DNA of 64,000 nt from Anaeramoeba ignava (Eukaryota > Metamonada > Anaeramoebidae): contig JAPDFW010000056.1 in NCBI GenBank assembly GCA_028826165.1, positions 62,001 through 126,000 of the forward strand, in the 5' to 3' direction. Of this stretch, positions 1 to 12,239 are shown piece after piece. Below the pieces are notes generated by a model. That model saw only the letters and a program-made list of their open reading frames with translations. It searched no databases and had not been told where the DNA came from. Position numbers and translations under genes: made by a program. How positions within the stretch are numbered: the stretch's first letter is position 1; each line of letters begins with the position of its first letter.

Positions 1-2687
1 GGAAGGTTTATTAAATTTTTAATAATTTTATAAATAATTTTAATAATAAATTTTAATAATAATTTTAATAATAATATTTATAAATAATTTAATTTAAATA
101 ATAATTTTATAAATAATAATTTTAATAATAATTTTATTAATAATTTTAATAATAATTTTAATAATAATTTTAATAATAATTTAAATAATAATTTTATTAA
201 TAATTTTATAAATAATTTTATAAATAATTTTAATAATAATTTTAATAATAATTTTATAATAATTTAATAATAATTTTATAAATAATTTTATAAATAATTT
301 TTATTTATAATTTTTAATAATAATTTTAATAATAAATTTTAAATAATAATTTTAATAATAATTTTTTAATAATAATTTTAATAATAATTTTAATAATAAT
401 TTTAATAATAATTTTAAATAATAATTTAAAATAATAATTTTTAATAATAATTTTAATAATAAATTTAATAATAATTTTAATAATAATTTAAATAATAATT
501 TTATTTTAATAATAATTTTAAAATAATAATTTTAATAATAATTTAAAATAATAATTTTAATAATAATTTTTAATAATAATTTTAATAATAATTTTAATAA
601 TAATTTTAATAAATAATTTAAATAATAATTTAAATAATAATTTAAATAATAATTTTAATAATAATTTAAATAATAATTTTAATAATAATTTAATAATAAT
701 TTTAATAATAATTTTAATAATAATTTAAATAATAATTTAAATAATAATTTAAATAATAATTTTAATAATAAATTTTAATAATAATTTTATTAATAATTTT
801 AAATAATAATTTAAATAATAATTTTAATAATATTTTAATAATAATTTTAATAATAATTTAATAATAGATTTTAATAAAATAATTTTAATAATAATTTATT
901 AATAATTTATTAATAATTTTAATAATAATTTATTAATAATTTTAAATAATAATTTATTAATAATTTTAATAATAATTTTAATAATAATTTAATTAATAAT
1001 TTTAATAATAATTTTAATAATAATTTTAATAATAATTTTTAATAATAATTTTAATAATAATTTTATTAATAATTTTAAATAATAATTTTTAATAATAATT
1101 TTAAATAATAATTTTAATAATAATTTAAATAATAATTTTTAAATAATAATTTTTTAATAATAAAATTTAAATAATAAATTTTAATAATAATTTTAATAAT
1201 AATTTAAATAATAATTTTGATAATAATTTTAAATAATAATTTTTAATAATAATTTTAAATAATAATTTTAATATAATAATTTCTAATAATAATTTTATAT
1301 TAATTTTAAATAATAATTTAAAATAATAATTTTAAATAATAATTTTAATAATAATTTTTAATAATAATTTTAATAATAATTTTAATAATAATTTTATTAA
1401 TAATTTTATTAATAATTTTATTAATAATTTTAATAATAATTTTAAATAATAATTTTATTAATAATTTTAATAATAATTTTAAAATAATAATTTTAATAAT
1501 AATTTAAATAATAATTTTAATAATAATTTAAATAATAATTTTAATAATAATTTTAATAATAATTTAATAAATAATTTAAATAATAATTTTAATAATAATT
1601 TTAAATAATAATTTTAATAATAATTTAAATAATAATTTAAAATAATAATTTTAATAATAATTTTAATAATAATTTTTAATAATAATTTTAATAATAATTT
1701 ATAAATAATTTTAATAATAATTTTAAATAATAATTTAAATAATAATTTTAATAATAATTTTTAATAATAATTTTAATAATAATTTTAATAATAATTTTAA
1801 TAATAATTTAAATAATAATTTAAATAATAATTTTATAATAATTTAAATAATAATTTTAATAATAATTTTAATAATAATTTAAATAATAATTTTAATAATA
1901 ATTTTAATAATAATTTAAATAATAATTTTAATAATAATTTTAATAATAATTTAAATAATAATTTTAATAATAATTTTAATAATAATTTTAATAATAATTT
2001 AAATAATAATTTTAATAATAATTTTAATAATAATTTTAATAATAATTTAAATAATAATTTTGATAATAATTTAATAATAATTTAATAATAATTTAATAAT
2101 AATTTTATTTAATAAGATGGATGATTTTGGATTAACTTGGTTCTTTATTCATTTCATTATTGTATCAGCACGAACAGGGGAATTTCCACAAACAGGAGCA
2201 TGGTGGTTTTCATGCTTAATATCAATAGTTATAATGATTCTTCTTTCTGAACAAATGAGGTTTATTTTTTTTTTGTTAAAAAATTTTAAAACAAATTTAA
2301 TTATTTTTTTTTTCAAAAACAAAAATTAGTTTAACATTTAATTCTATGTCTTATTCTTTACCTGAATCTCAAGTTAAACCTGTTAAAAAACCTTCATCAA
2401 ATAAAAATAATTCAAATGAAATTAAAAATGAAATTAAAAATGAAATCAAAAATGAAAATAAAAATGAAATTAAAAATGAAAATAATTCAAATGAAAATAA
2501 AAATGAAATTGAATTAAAAACAGAAGATAATGATTTTTTTGATGATGATTCTTTTCAAGAATTTGATCTTAATTTTGAAGAAAAAAATAATCAAATTGAA
2601 AAAAAAGATAATTCTTTAAATTTTCGAGATTTTGTTGAAATTAATTTAGATAAAACAACTCCTTCTGATCAAAATAAAAATTTTTAA
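1..2687 (+). CDS. SYS1: SYS1 homologue (Golgi membrane trafficking protein), 5' partial
   Basis: SYS1 is a four-pass Golgi membrane protein that recruits Arl-family GTPases. Visible exons are 1-5 (ggaag), 2117-2259 and 2330-2687, with introns 6-2116 and 2260-2329, all GT-AG. The splice across the first intron reads GKMDDFGLTWFFIH, matching the family segment GKQCLDF..VHFFH that follows the conserved RRGK. The next part, ARTGEFPQTGAWWFSCLIS then MILLSEQM, matches the last two membrane helices of SYS1. After the helices the protein has an unusual tail of about 110 residues, first N/K/E repeats (KNEIKNEIKNE) and then acidic D/F-rich stretches; animal SYS1 ends soon after the last helix. The N-terminal exons lie left of the window. 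The family call rests on motif alignment from memory; the exon join is strong because frame and phase agree. Confidence 0.8.
6..2116 (+). repeat. 2.1-kb intron composed of an AATAATTTT-like array
   Basis: The whole intron between the first two visible SYS1 exons is a degenerate tandem array of AATAATTTT-like units with length variants in the T and A runs. Beyond the donor it is almost pure A and T. It begins with the donor GTTTATT and ends AATAAG before the coding sequence resumes in frame. Confidence 0.9.
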
Positions 2688-2746
2688 AAAATTGAATTAA
2701 ATTTATTTTTTCATTTTTCATTTTTTTCATTTTTTTATTTATAAAA

Positions 2747-3787
2747 ATGATTTCAATTCAAAAAATGTTAAATGCACTTGGATTTATTTCAGAAGAAAAA
2801 CTTGATTTATCAAGTATAAAAAATAAATTTTTAATTAAAATTGGATTTTTAAATTAAATTAAATTAAATTTTAAATTAAATTAAATTTTAAAAAAAAGAT
2901 TATCAACAAGTTTTCCAAATTATTTATTTGATTGAAACAGAAAAAATTCAACAAATTCCAGAAATAGAATTAATTCAATTCAAAAACAATTTGGAAAATA
3001 AATTAGAAAATAAAAAAATACTTGAAAATTATTTAAAAAAATTAAATTGTCCAAATTTCACAATTGAATTGATTTTTAAAGAAAACAAAATAAACAATCA
3101 AATTTTATTATATTGGATTTTATCTTATTCAATTTCTCAAGAATATAAATCAAAAAGTAGATAATATAAAAATTTTAATTTAAATCAAACGATATAATTA
3201 TTTAATTTAAAATCTTTTCTTTCTTTCTTTTTTTTTATAAAGTTAATAATGAAACTAATTCAAATTCTCAAGAAATGCAAATTGAATTCAATCAAAATCA
3301 ATTAAAAAATCAAAATAATATTAATGATTCTCAATTCTATCAAAAAATCAATCAATTATTTTTCATTCCAAAAATTCAACATTTTACTGATAAAATCTCA
3401 AATTTACAAGCAATTCGAAATTTAATTCAATCAACTTTTCTTTTTTTTGAAGAACAAAAAGCAATTCAATCACAAAATAACAAAAATATTCAAAATATAA
3501 ACCTTTTACCAGAAACAGAAATCAAAAGAAGAAGAACCAAAAATACTTCTCAAAACAACAAAATCCAAAAAGACAAAAAATCTTATGAAAAAATTAAAAT
3601 TGAATCAATTTCTCTTGGATTTGAAATCCAAAACAAAAAAATTTCTCAAGCACTTAAAATTGCTCGATTACTTTTTTTACAAGATCTTCGCAATTTACAA
3701 ACACTCTCAAATCATTTAATTTCATCTTGTCAGGAATTGACAACAAATGTTGTTTTAAATCATAAAATAGGAAAAGTTGGATTTTGA
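2747..3787 (+). CDS. RTRAF: RTRAF / CLE7 (C14orf166) homologue
   Basis: Three exons (2747-2813, 2899-3156, 3243-3787) encode about 289 residues. The start MISIQKMLNALGF resembles the animal MFRRKLTALDY start. The middle holds LKKLNCPNF, aligning with the family LRDVNCPF, followed by W-containing LLYWILSYS. The C-terminus is the clearest part: ISLGFEIQNKKISQALKIAR, then LFLQDLRNLQT, and ending NHKIGKVGF, which matches the human ending DHRLGKVGR. In animals RTRAF belongs to the RTCB tRNA-ligase complex and to RNA transport granules, and binds RNA polymerase II. The central insert rich in N, K and R (ETEIKRRRTKN) is lineage-specific and may be a basic localisation segment. Both introns are short (85-86 nt) and AT-rich. 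The gene converges with the Ras gene downstream. Confidence 0.85.
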
Positions 3788-4008
3788 TCCAAAAAATTTT
3801 AAATAATAAAAAAATTTTTTAAATATTTTATCATTTTATTTTTTTCTTTTGGTTTTATTTTACCGAAAGTTGTATTAACAAAAAAAAATTTTGAAACTTA
3901 AAACTGGTCACATTGAATTGAATAGAAGAATTTAGTTAATTTTCTTTTTGTTTTTTGTTTTTTTTTAAATGAATTTTTAAGAATTTTTAAGAATTTTTTT
4001 TTTTGCTT

Positions 4009-5412
4009 TTAAAATATTGTGCATTTTTTATCTTTCTTTGTTTGAGTTAATGCTTGAGTTGTTGCTCGATTTTTGATACGGGATTTTCTAACTTCTCTTA
4101 CTATTTGCTCAAAAGCTTCACGAACGTTAACATTATTCTTTGCAGAACTAATAAATATTATGAAGAAAAAAAAAGGTGAAAAAAATTTTTTTTAATAAAA
4201 AGAAAACGGAATTTTAAGGAAAAATATCAGAATACGTTTCAATATAAGTGCTTGAATATTTTTGTGCAAGATCTTTTCCTTCTTCTGTTGAAACTGTTCG
4301 AGCTTCTTGAAGATCTAAAAAAAAAATTTTTTAATCAATTTTTTTTAATCAATTTTTAATCAATTTTTTTTTGCTTTTTTTGCTTTTTCAATAAAATATC
4401 AAAATTTACCTGTTTTATTAGCAACAGTCACAGCAGGAACCTGTAAGTGATTTAATTTTTGAGCTCTTTGAATTGCCTCATGAAGGTTTTTTGATTCAAT
4501 AAAACTTGATCTAGAAATGACTGAAAAAACCAACAAAAAACCTTCTCCCAATTTAATATACTTTTTATCAAAAAAGATCGATTTATGGAACAATAATTGA
4601 ATAATAATTTATTAAGAATCAAGTATTCCGTTATTTTTACAATTTGGAAAACCGATCGAGATCATATATAAAAAATTAAAATGATTGATTTTTTGTGATC
4701 AAAAAGATCAAATTTTGAAAAAAAAAAAAATTTTTCGATTTTGATTTTTTTTTGTGTTAATAAATTATATTTATTTAGTTTAAATTATTCCGTTAAAAAG
4801 ATTTACTTTGTCTCTAACCGAACGATATTCTTCTTGTCCAGCAGTATCAATAATTTCTAATTTACAAGGAATATCATCAACTTTCAGAGTTTTTTCATAT
4901 GTTTCAGCTTTTTTTATTTTTTTTAAAAAAATTAAAAATTAAAAATAAAATTAAAATTTAAAATTAAAATTAAAATTAAAATTAAAAAGGAAAAAAATTC
5001 CAAAAAAAAAACCAATTAAAAAATTAATTAAAAAACAAATTAAATTTTTATTTTAAATTTTAATTTTTAATTTTAATTTTTAATTACCAATTGTTGGATC
5101 ATAATCTTCAAGGAATTTCTCTTGAATAAACATAGAAACCATACATGATTTTCCAACTATTTTTTTTTAAAATTATAAATTGAAAACAAATAGAAATGAA
5201 TTATTTATTAAATTTTTCATTTTTAAATTAATGGAGAACAAATTAAGAAACAAATTTTTAAAATTAATCATTTGATCTTTTTTTTTTTATTTATTTTCGT
5301 TTTTATTTTATTTGTAATTATTTTGGCATTAATTTGACAGTTATTTATCAAGTTTATAAATACCTGAACCACCTCCAATTAACACAATTTTCATTTGCTC
5401 AGAATCTGACAT
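4009..5412 (-). CDS. Ras-family small GTPase with CAAX box CTIF
   Basis: Six exons on the minus strand (5364-5412, 5088-5156, 4807-4907, 4410-4560, 4236-4314, 4009-4147) total 588 nt, giving 195 residues. The P-loop is GGGSVGKS. Switch I is YDPTIAETYEK. Switch II is DTAGQEEYRSVRDKYIKLGE, with the catalytic Gln present. G4 is NKTDL and G5 is ETSAKNN, each assembled across a splice junction, which confirms the exon calls. The C-terminus is basic and ends KKDKKCTIF, a prenylation box whose final Phe can serve type I geranylgeranyl or farnesyl transferase. This makes it a plasma-membrane-type Ras switch, distinct from the Rab array that follows. Its introns are short (70-250 nt) and it shares only the intron inside the P-loop region with the Rab genes. 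Confidence 0.92.
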
Positions 5413-5643
5413 TGAAATAAATTGAATAAAAAAAAAATAAATGAATAAAAAAAAATGAAAAAAAAAATAATTAAAAAAGGGAAAAAAACAAAAAGGAGAA
5501 AAAAAAATTCTTTTATTTTTTGTTTTTATTTGTGATTTGAATCTTAAAAAAAAAAGTAAGTAAATCAATTAGAAAAAAAAAAATAGGAATTTAAAATTCA
5601 AATGAAAAATTAGTTCTTGTATAGAATTGAATGCAAGAAACAA

Positions 5644-5697
<54 letters not shown>

Positions 5698-5782
5698 TTT
5701 TTGGAAATCGGGAAAATTAACTTTTAATTTTTAATTTTAATTTTTAATTTTAAATTTTAAAATTATTATTATAAAAATTTTT
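5413..5782. repeat. Intergenic region with an (ATT)n microsatellite
   Basis: This is the gap between the Ras start codon and the Rab11 stop codon. It contains poly-A/T tracts and an ATT trinucleotide run at about 5645-5697. No coding segment was seen. It must hold the Ras promoter and the Rab11 3' end, but no specific motif can be named. Confidence 0.7.
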
Positions 5783-8261
5783 TTAGCAACAACCCTTCTT
5801 TTTAATTGGAGTATCAGGTTCTTTTTGTATAACAACTTGTGTTCCTCCACTTGTTTGAATACTTTGTTTAATTTGTTTTTCTTCATCATCAGGTTTTTTC
5901 ATCATTAATTTATAAATGTCTAATTTTTCCAAAAATTTTAAATTATAAATTATTTTCCAATCTTTTCTTTTTAAATATTTATTTTTATACCATTAAGAAT
6001 TGTTTGGAATGCGAGTTCAACATTTGTTGAATCAAGTGCTGAAGTTTCAATAAACAAAAGTTTATGATCTTCTGAGAATTTACGAGCCTTTTTTTTTTTA
6101 TATATAAATTTTAATTTTCAAAATGAATTTTAATTTTAATTTTGATTTTAATTTTAATTTTAATTTTAATTTTATAAATGAATTTTAATTTTAATTTTAA
6201 TTTTATAAATGAATTTTAATTTTAATTTTAATTTTAATTTTAATTTTTAATTTTAATTTTAATTTTAATTTTAATTTTAATTTTATAAATGAATTTTAAT
6301 TTTAATTTTAATTTTAATTTTAATTTTAATTTTAATTTTAATTTTAATTTTAATTTTAATTTTAATTTTAATTTTAATTTTAATTTTAATTTCAATTTTA
6401 ATTTTAATTTTTTTATAAATGAATTAAATTTTAATTTTAATTTTTTAATTTTATAAATGAATTTTAATTTTAATTTTAATTTTTGATTTTAATTTTATAA
6501 ATTTGAATTTTAATTTTAATTTTATAAATGAATTTTAATTTTATAAATGAATTTTAATTTTAATTTTGATTTTAATTTTATAAATGAATTTTAATTTTAA
6601 TTTTAATTTTAATTTTATAAATGAATTTTAATTTTAATTTTATAAATGAATTTTAATTTTATAAATGAATTTTATAAATGAATTTAATTTTATTTTTAAT
6701 TTATAAAAGAAAAACTACTTGTTCAGTTGGAACAGATCTAAGATGTCTTAAATCAATTTTATTTCCAACAAGCATAATAACAATATTGGAATCAGCATTA
6801 TCTCGTAATTCTTGAAGCCATCTTTCAAGATTCTCAAAAGAAGGATGTTTTGTAATATCATAAATTAATAAGGCACCAACTGCTCCTCGATAATAACTAT
6901 TAATTTTGAGTTTTTAATTTTGAATTTTTAATTTTGAATTTTGAATTTTGAATTTTGAATTTTGAATTTTTAATTTTTAATTTTGAATTTTTAATTTTTA
7001 ATTTTGAATTTTTAATTTTTAATTTTTAATTTTTAATTTTTAATTTTTAATTTTTATAGAGAAAATATACGCTGAAGTAATTGCTCTATATCTTTCTTGT
7101 CCAGCAGTATCCTATTTTAAATTTTAATTTTAATTTTAATTTTAATTTATAAATAAATTTTAATTTTAATTTTAATTTTAATTTTAATTTTAATTTTAAT
7201 TTTAATTTTAATTTTAATTTTAAAAATGAATTTTAAATCTAAATTTAAATCTAAATTTAATTTTAAAAATGAATTTTAATTTTAATTTTAATTTAATTTT
7301 AATTTTAAAAATGAAATTTAATTTTAATTTTAATTCTAATTTTAATTTATAAATAAATTTGAATTTTAATTTTAATTTTAATTTATAAATGAATTTTAAT
7401 TTTAATTTTAATTTTAATTTTAAATCTAAATTTAATTTTAATTTTAATTTTAAATCTAAATTTAAATTTTAATTTTAATTTTAATTTTAATTTTAATTAT
7501 AATTTTAATTTTAATTTTAATTTTAATTTTAATTATAATTTTAATTTATAAATGAATTTAAATTTTAATTTATAAATGAATTTGAATTTGATTAAAAAAA
7601 AAAGAGAAATTCAAACCCAAATTTGAGCTTTCACAGTTTTTCCATCAATTTGAATAGCTTTAGTTGCAAATTCAACACCGATTGTACTTTTACTTTCAAG
7701 ATTAAACTCATTTCTAAAATAAAAAATAAAATAAAAAATAAATTAAAAAGGAAAAAAAAAATAGGAAAAAAAATACTAAATTTACCTGCAAAATCGTGAC
7801 AAAAGATTTGATTTTCCAACACCACTATCACCTTAAAATAATTAAAATAATTAAAGTAAATAAAATAATTAAATTAATTAAAGTAATTAAAAGTAATTAA
7901 AATAATTAAAATAATTAAAATAATTGAAATAATTGAAATAATTAAAATAATTAAAATAATTAAAATAATTAAAATAATTAAAATAATTAAAATAATTAAA
8001 ATAATTAAAATAATTAAAATAATTAAAATAATTAAATTAATTGAAATAATTGTTTTTATTTAATTTTTGATATTTTCAATTCGTTGTTTTTTTGTTGATT
8101 TTAAATTTAAATTGAAAATAAATATAAATACCGATCAAAACAATTTTGAATAAGTAATCATAATCATCTTGAAGATCCACTGTCTAAAATTTATTATAAA
8201 ATTTAAATTAAGACTTAAGAAAAAAAAATTATTTATTTGATAAAATAATTTTAAATACCAT
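5783..8261 (-). CDS. RAB11: Rab11 GTPase (orthodox copy)
   Basis: Rab11 controls recycling-endosome and late secretory traffic. Joined exons give about 216 residues: start [20 protein letters not shown]-loop [13 protein letters not shown], switch [19 protein letters not shown], the interswitch Trp, switch [23 protein letters not shown]4 GNKIDL, the Rab11-typical G5 [11 protein letters not shown], and the C-terminus KKKGCC for double geranylgeranylation. The start codon is a one-codon exon (ATG then the donor GTATTTAA). It keeps ETSAL, whereas all the divergent neighbours have ETSAK, so it is the likely ancestor-type gene of the array. Introns lie after ATG, after LIG, after FCR, after the Trp, after SA, after TEQ and before the tail; the neighbours keep most of these positions. 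Three introns (6088-6718, 6897-7070, 7112-7616) are filled with TTTTAA-type repeats. Confidence 0.95.
6088..6718 (-). repeat. Rab11 intron filled with TTTTAA hexamer array
   Basis: Nearly the whole intron between the G4 exon and the ETSA exon is a tandem TTTTAA array, punctuated by ATAAATGAA interruptions that recur many times. Donor and acceptor borders are intact. Confidence 0.9.
6897..7616 (-). repeat. Two further repeat-filled Rab11 introns flanking the switch II exon
   Basis: 6897-7070 is a TTTTGAA/TTTTTAA array and 7112-7616 a TTTTAA array with ATAAATGAA and TTAAATCTA interruptions. Only the 41-nt exon 7071-7111, which encodes the [14 protein letters not shown] segment, separates them. 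Confidence 0.85.
7836..8128 (-). repeat. Rab11 P-loop intron with AATTAAAAT 9-mer array
   Basis: The intron between the LIG exon and the P-loop exon contains a tandem 9-mer (ATAATTAAA-like) from about 7837 to 8045. This is a different monomer from the hexamer in the other introns of the same gene. Confidence 0.8.
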
Positions 8262-8524
8262 TTTTGTTTTTTAATTTAAACTTAAAATTTGAAAAGAAAA
8301 AAAGAAAAAAAATGAAAAAAAAAAATGAAAAAAAAATGAAAATAAAAAAAAACGTTTTTCTTATTTTTTTTTAACAAAGTAAATTAATTTTTAATAATAA
8401 AAAGAAAGAGGAAAATGATTGATTTAGATTTAAATAAAAAAAAAAAAGAAAAGAAAAGAATAAATTTGAATAAATTTGTTTTATAAATTGATTTCAAAAA
8501 TAATAATTATATTTTTCATATTTT

Positions 8525-10256
8525 TCAACAACATTTTTTCTTTTTTTCAAATTGCGAATCTAAAAAAAGGGTTTCTCTTCTAACTGGCAATTTAGGTTTG
8601 ATAGTAACATTATAAATTTCTAAAAAACAATCAAAAATTTTTTTTAATAAGAAAATATTTTTATCCGAAAATTTTTTTATAAGAAAATATTTTTTTACTA
8701 TTCATTAATTTTGAGAAAGTTTCTTCAACATTTGTTCCATCTTTTGCTGATGTTTCCATAAATAAAATATCATGTTCTTTTGCAAATTTTTCAGCCTTAA
8801 ATTGAAAAAATAAAATAAAATTTTTAAATAAAGAAAATAAAATGAAAAATAAAATAAAAATAAAAACATCTTCTTGTAAAATTTTTCGATCATTTTCTAA
8901 ATCACATTTATTCCCTATTATCATAATAATAGAATTATCTTCTGCTTGTGATTTAAATTCTTGATACCAATCTCCTAATCTTCTGAAACTTAATGGATTA
9001 GTAATATCATAAACAATAAAAGCACCAACTGAACCACGATAATAACTAAATAAATTTAAAATTCATTTATAAAATTAAAATTAAATTTAAAATTCATTTA
9101 TAAAATTAAAATTAAAATTAAAATTAAAATTCATTTATAAAATTAAAATTGAAATTAAAATTAAAATTAAAATAAAAAATTAAAAATAAAAAATAAATTT
9201 AGATTTAAAATTAAAAATTAAAATTAAAATTCATTTTGAAATTAAAATTTAAATCAAAATCAAAATTAAAATCAAAATTAAAATTAAAATTAAAATTAAA
9301 ACTAAAATTAAAATTAAAATTCATTTTGAAATTAAAATTAATATTAAAATTTAAATTCATTTTAAAATTAATATTAAATTTAAATTTAAAATCAAAATTA
9401 AAATCAAAATTAAAATTAAAATCAAAATTAAAATTAAAATTCATTTTGAAAACTAAAATTAAAATTAAATCCAAAATTAAAATTAAAATTAAAATTAAAA
9501 TTAATATTAAATTTAAATTTAAAATTAATCTATAAATACGCCTGTGTTACTGAACGAAATCTTTCTTGGCCTGCTGTGTCCTAAAATATTTGAAAAAATA
9601 AAAATATAAAAATATAAAAATATAAAATAATTTTTAATTTAAATAATTTTCTTTCTTTAATTCAATTTCAAACCCAAATTTGTGCTTTAATTCTTTGTTC
9701 ATTTATTTCAACAATTTTAGATCCAAATTCAACTCCTATTGTAGGCATTGAATCAGGTGCAAATTCATTTCTATATTTTTTTTTCAAAATTTTATAAATA
9801 AAAAATAAAAAATAAAAAATAAAAAATAATCAGTTAAAAACTTACTCACAAAATCTGGTTAAAAGATTAGTTTTTCCGACAGAACTATCACCTAAATATT
9901 ATATCATTAAATATTTTATTATTTAAATAAGTATTTTTTTATTTAATATTTTCTTATTTTTAAATTAAACTAAAAATTGTTTCATTTTTTTTGGATTTTA
10001 AAATAAATACCAATTAATACTATTTTTACAACATGAGTTGGTTCTTCTTGATCACTTTCATTTTCCTAAAAAGATTTATAAAGTAAAATATTGTAAAAAT
10101 ATTTTCATTTTTTATTTTTATTTTTATTTTTATTTTTATTTTTATTTTTATTTTTATTTTTATTTCCATTTTATTTTTTATTTTTATTTTTATTTTAATT
10201 TTAATTTTTATTTTTATTTTTACATCACTATCTGATTGTTGTTGTTTTCGACTCAT
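8525..10256 (-). CDS. Rab11-like GTPase, divergent copy 1
   Basis: About 212 residues. It starts MSRKQQQSDSD, then [20 protein letters not shown]-loop GDSSVGKT, switch [20 protein letters not shown], switch [23 protein letters not shown]4 GNKCDL and G5 [11 protein letters not shown], with a tail ending EKKKKCC. All nucleotide-binding motifs and the catalytic Gln are present, so it should be an active GTPase. Intron positions match Rab11. The acidic N-terminus and the tail are unique to this copy. The intron after switch II (about 9047-9537) is an AAAATT array, and the first intron contains an ATTTTT array. Confidence 0.9.
9047..9537 (-). repeat. Post-switch-II intron with AAAATT/AAAATC array
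   Basis: A hexamer array with TCATTTTGAA and TCATTTATAA interruptions fills the intron between the DTAGQ exon and the YYRG exon of divergent copy 1. It reads open in several frames as F/N or K/L/I repeats, but this is only a consequence of a period divisible by three. Confidence 0.85.
10090..10226 (-). repeat. First intron with ATTTTT hexamer array
   Basis: Tandem ATTTTT units occupy the intron after MSRKQQQSDSD in divergent copy 1. Borders are GTAAAAATAA and TTTTTAG. Confidence 0.8.
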
Positions 10257-10362
10257 TATTTAAAAAAAAATTGAAAGAAAAAAAATGAAAAAATGAAAAA
10301 AATGAAAAAAAATTTGGATTATTTTTTTGTTTTTTTTATTTAAAAAATCATTAACAAAATTT

Positions 10363-12038
10363 TCAACAACAACCTTTTTTTTGTTTTTGATAATGTGGAT
10401 TTATTATTTTCAATGGATCATCTTCATATTTCTTTTTTGCCAAAACATTATAAATTTCTAATCAAAAAAATTAAATCAAAAAAATTAAATCAAAAAAATT
10501 AAATTAAAAAAATTAAATCAAAAAAATTAAATTAAAAAAATTACCTTCTATTAATGTTCTAAAAGCATATTCAACATTTGTTCCATCTTTTGCTGATGTT
10601 TCAATGAATGAAAGTCCATTTTCTTTTGCAAAATTTTCACCCTTAATTTATAATTAATTTAATGAAAAAAGAAAAATTTTTTCGAAATTAAAAAAAAAGT
10701 GGAACAAAAAAATAATAAAATAAAAAATAAACCATTTCTTTTGAAATTTCTCTTTCTTTTTCTAAATCACATTTATTTCCAATTATCATTGGAATAGCAT
10801 TTAATTCTGATTGTTCTTTGAATTCTCTAACCCAATCATCTAATCTTTCAAAACTTTCTGAATTAGTAATATCATAAACAATAAAAGCACCAATAGAACT
10901 ACGATAATAACTAAAAAATAAGAAATTGAAAATTTTTAATTTAATTCAATTTAAATTTTTGATTTGAATTGATTTAAATTGAAATGATTTAAATTGAAAT
11001 TGAATTTAAATTGAATTTGAATTTGAATTTGAATTTAAATTTGAATTTGAATTTGAATTTGAATTGAATTGAATTTGAATTTGGATTTAATTTGAATTTG
11101 AATTTGAATTGAATTTAAATTGATTTGATTTGAATTGATTTGAATTGAATTTTTAATTTGAATATTTAATTTGAATTTTTAATTTGAATTGATTTGAATT
11201 TAAATTTGAATTTAATTTAATTTGAATTTGAATTTAATTTGATTTAATTTGATTTAATTTGATTTTAATTTGAATTTTTAATTTGAATTTTTAATTTGAA
11301 TTTTTAATTTGAATTTTTAATTTGAATTTCAAATTGGAAATTTTTTTTCCGATTTCCCATTTTTTTAAATTTTATAAAAATTAATCTATAAATACACTTG
11401 TGTTACTGAACGAAATCTTTCTTGGCCTGCTGTGTCCTAAAATATTTGAAAAAATAAAAATATAAAAATATAAAAATATAAAATAATTTTTAATTTAAAT
11501 AATTTTCTTTCTTTAATTCAATTTCAAACCCAAATTTGTGCTTTAATTATTTGTTCATTTATTTCAACAATTTTAGATCCAAATTCAACTCCTATTGTAG
11601 GCATTGAATCAGATGTAAATTCATTTCTATATTTTTTTTTCAAAATTTTATAAATAAAAAATAAAAATAAAAAAATAAAAAATAATCAGTTAAAAACTTA
11701 CTCACAAAATCTGGTTAAAAGATTAGTTTTTCCAACAGAACTATCACCTAAATATTATATCATTAAATATTATATTATTTAAATAAGTATTTTTTTATTT
11801 AATATTTTATTATTTTTAAATTAAATTAAAAATTGTTTCATTTTTTTTTGGATTTTAAAATAAATACCAATTAATACTATTTTTACAACATGAGTTGGTT
11901 CTTCTTGATTTATTCCATTTCGCTAAAAATATTTATAAAGTAAAATATTGTAAAAATATTTTCATTTTTGATTATTTTTTTCTTAAATAGTTTCATTTAA
12001 TTTTAATTTACCCTTTTATTATTTTGTTTTCGATTCAT
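10363..12038 (-). CDS. Rab11-like GTPase, divergent copy 2
   Basis: About 210 residues: start MNRKQNNKR, then [20 protein letters not shown]-loop GDSSVGKT, switch [17 protein letters not shown], switch [23 protein letters not shown]4 GNKCDL, G5 [11 protein letters not shown], and a tail ending QKQKKGCC. It is the closest relative of divergent copy 1: exon and short-intron DNA (for example around 9660-9760 and 11520-11620) is nearly identical, pointing to a recent tandem duplication. The post-switch-II intron differs completely in repeat type (TTTGAA-based, 10920-11340). All catalytic motifs are intact. Confidence 0.9.
10915..11390 (-). repeat. Post-switch-II intron with TTTGAA/TTTAATTTGAA array
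   Basis: A TTTGAA-based array with TTTAA and GATTTAA variants fills this intron. The neighbouring paralogue has an unrelated AAAATT array at the same intron position. Confidence 0.85.
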
Positions 12039-12239
12039 TAATTATTTAAAAGATTAAAAACAAAAAAAAATGAAAATAAAAAATGGAAAAAAAAAATGGA
12101 ATATTTTTATTCTTTTTCTTTTAAAAAAAAAATAAATTCAACAACATTTATCTTCACTTTTTTTTGAATTAGAATTAAGAATAATAGTATCTTTTAGATT
12201 ATTTTGGTTTTTTTTAGAAGCAACAATTTCTAAAATTTC

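Noticed and set aside
1-2116. Telomeric or centromeric satellite at the left edge
   Set aside because: The array is bounded by a donor and an acceptor joining two exons of one recognisable gene, so it is an intron.
2749-2860. A short peptide MISIQKMLNALGF...GFLN as a separate small gene
   Set aside because: A GT at 2814 and an AG at 2898 join it in frame to the RTRAF exon, and it matches the RTRAF N-terminus.
9211-10256. Open frames of F/N or K/I/L repeats near 9.2-9.5 and 10.0-10.3 kb
   Set aside because: Repeat intron readthrough; only the MSRKQQQSDSD start belongs to a real exon.
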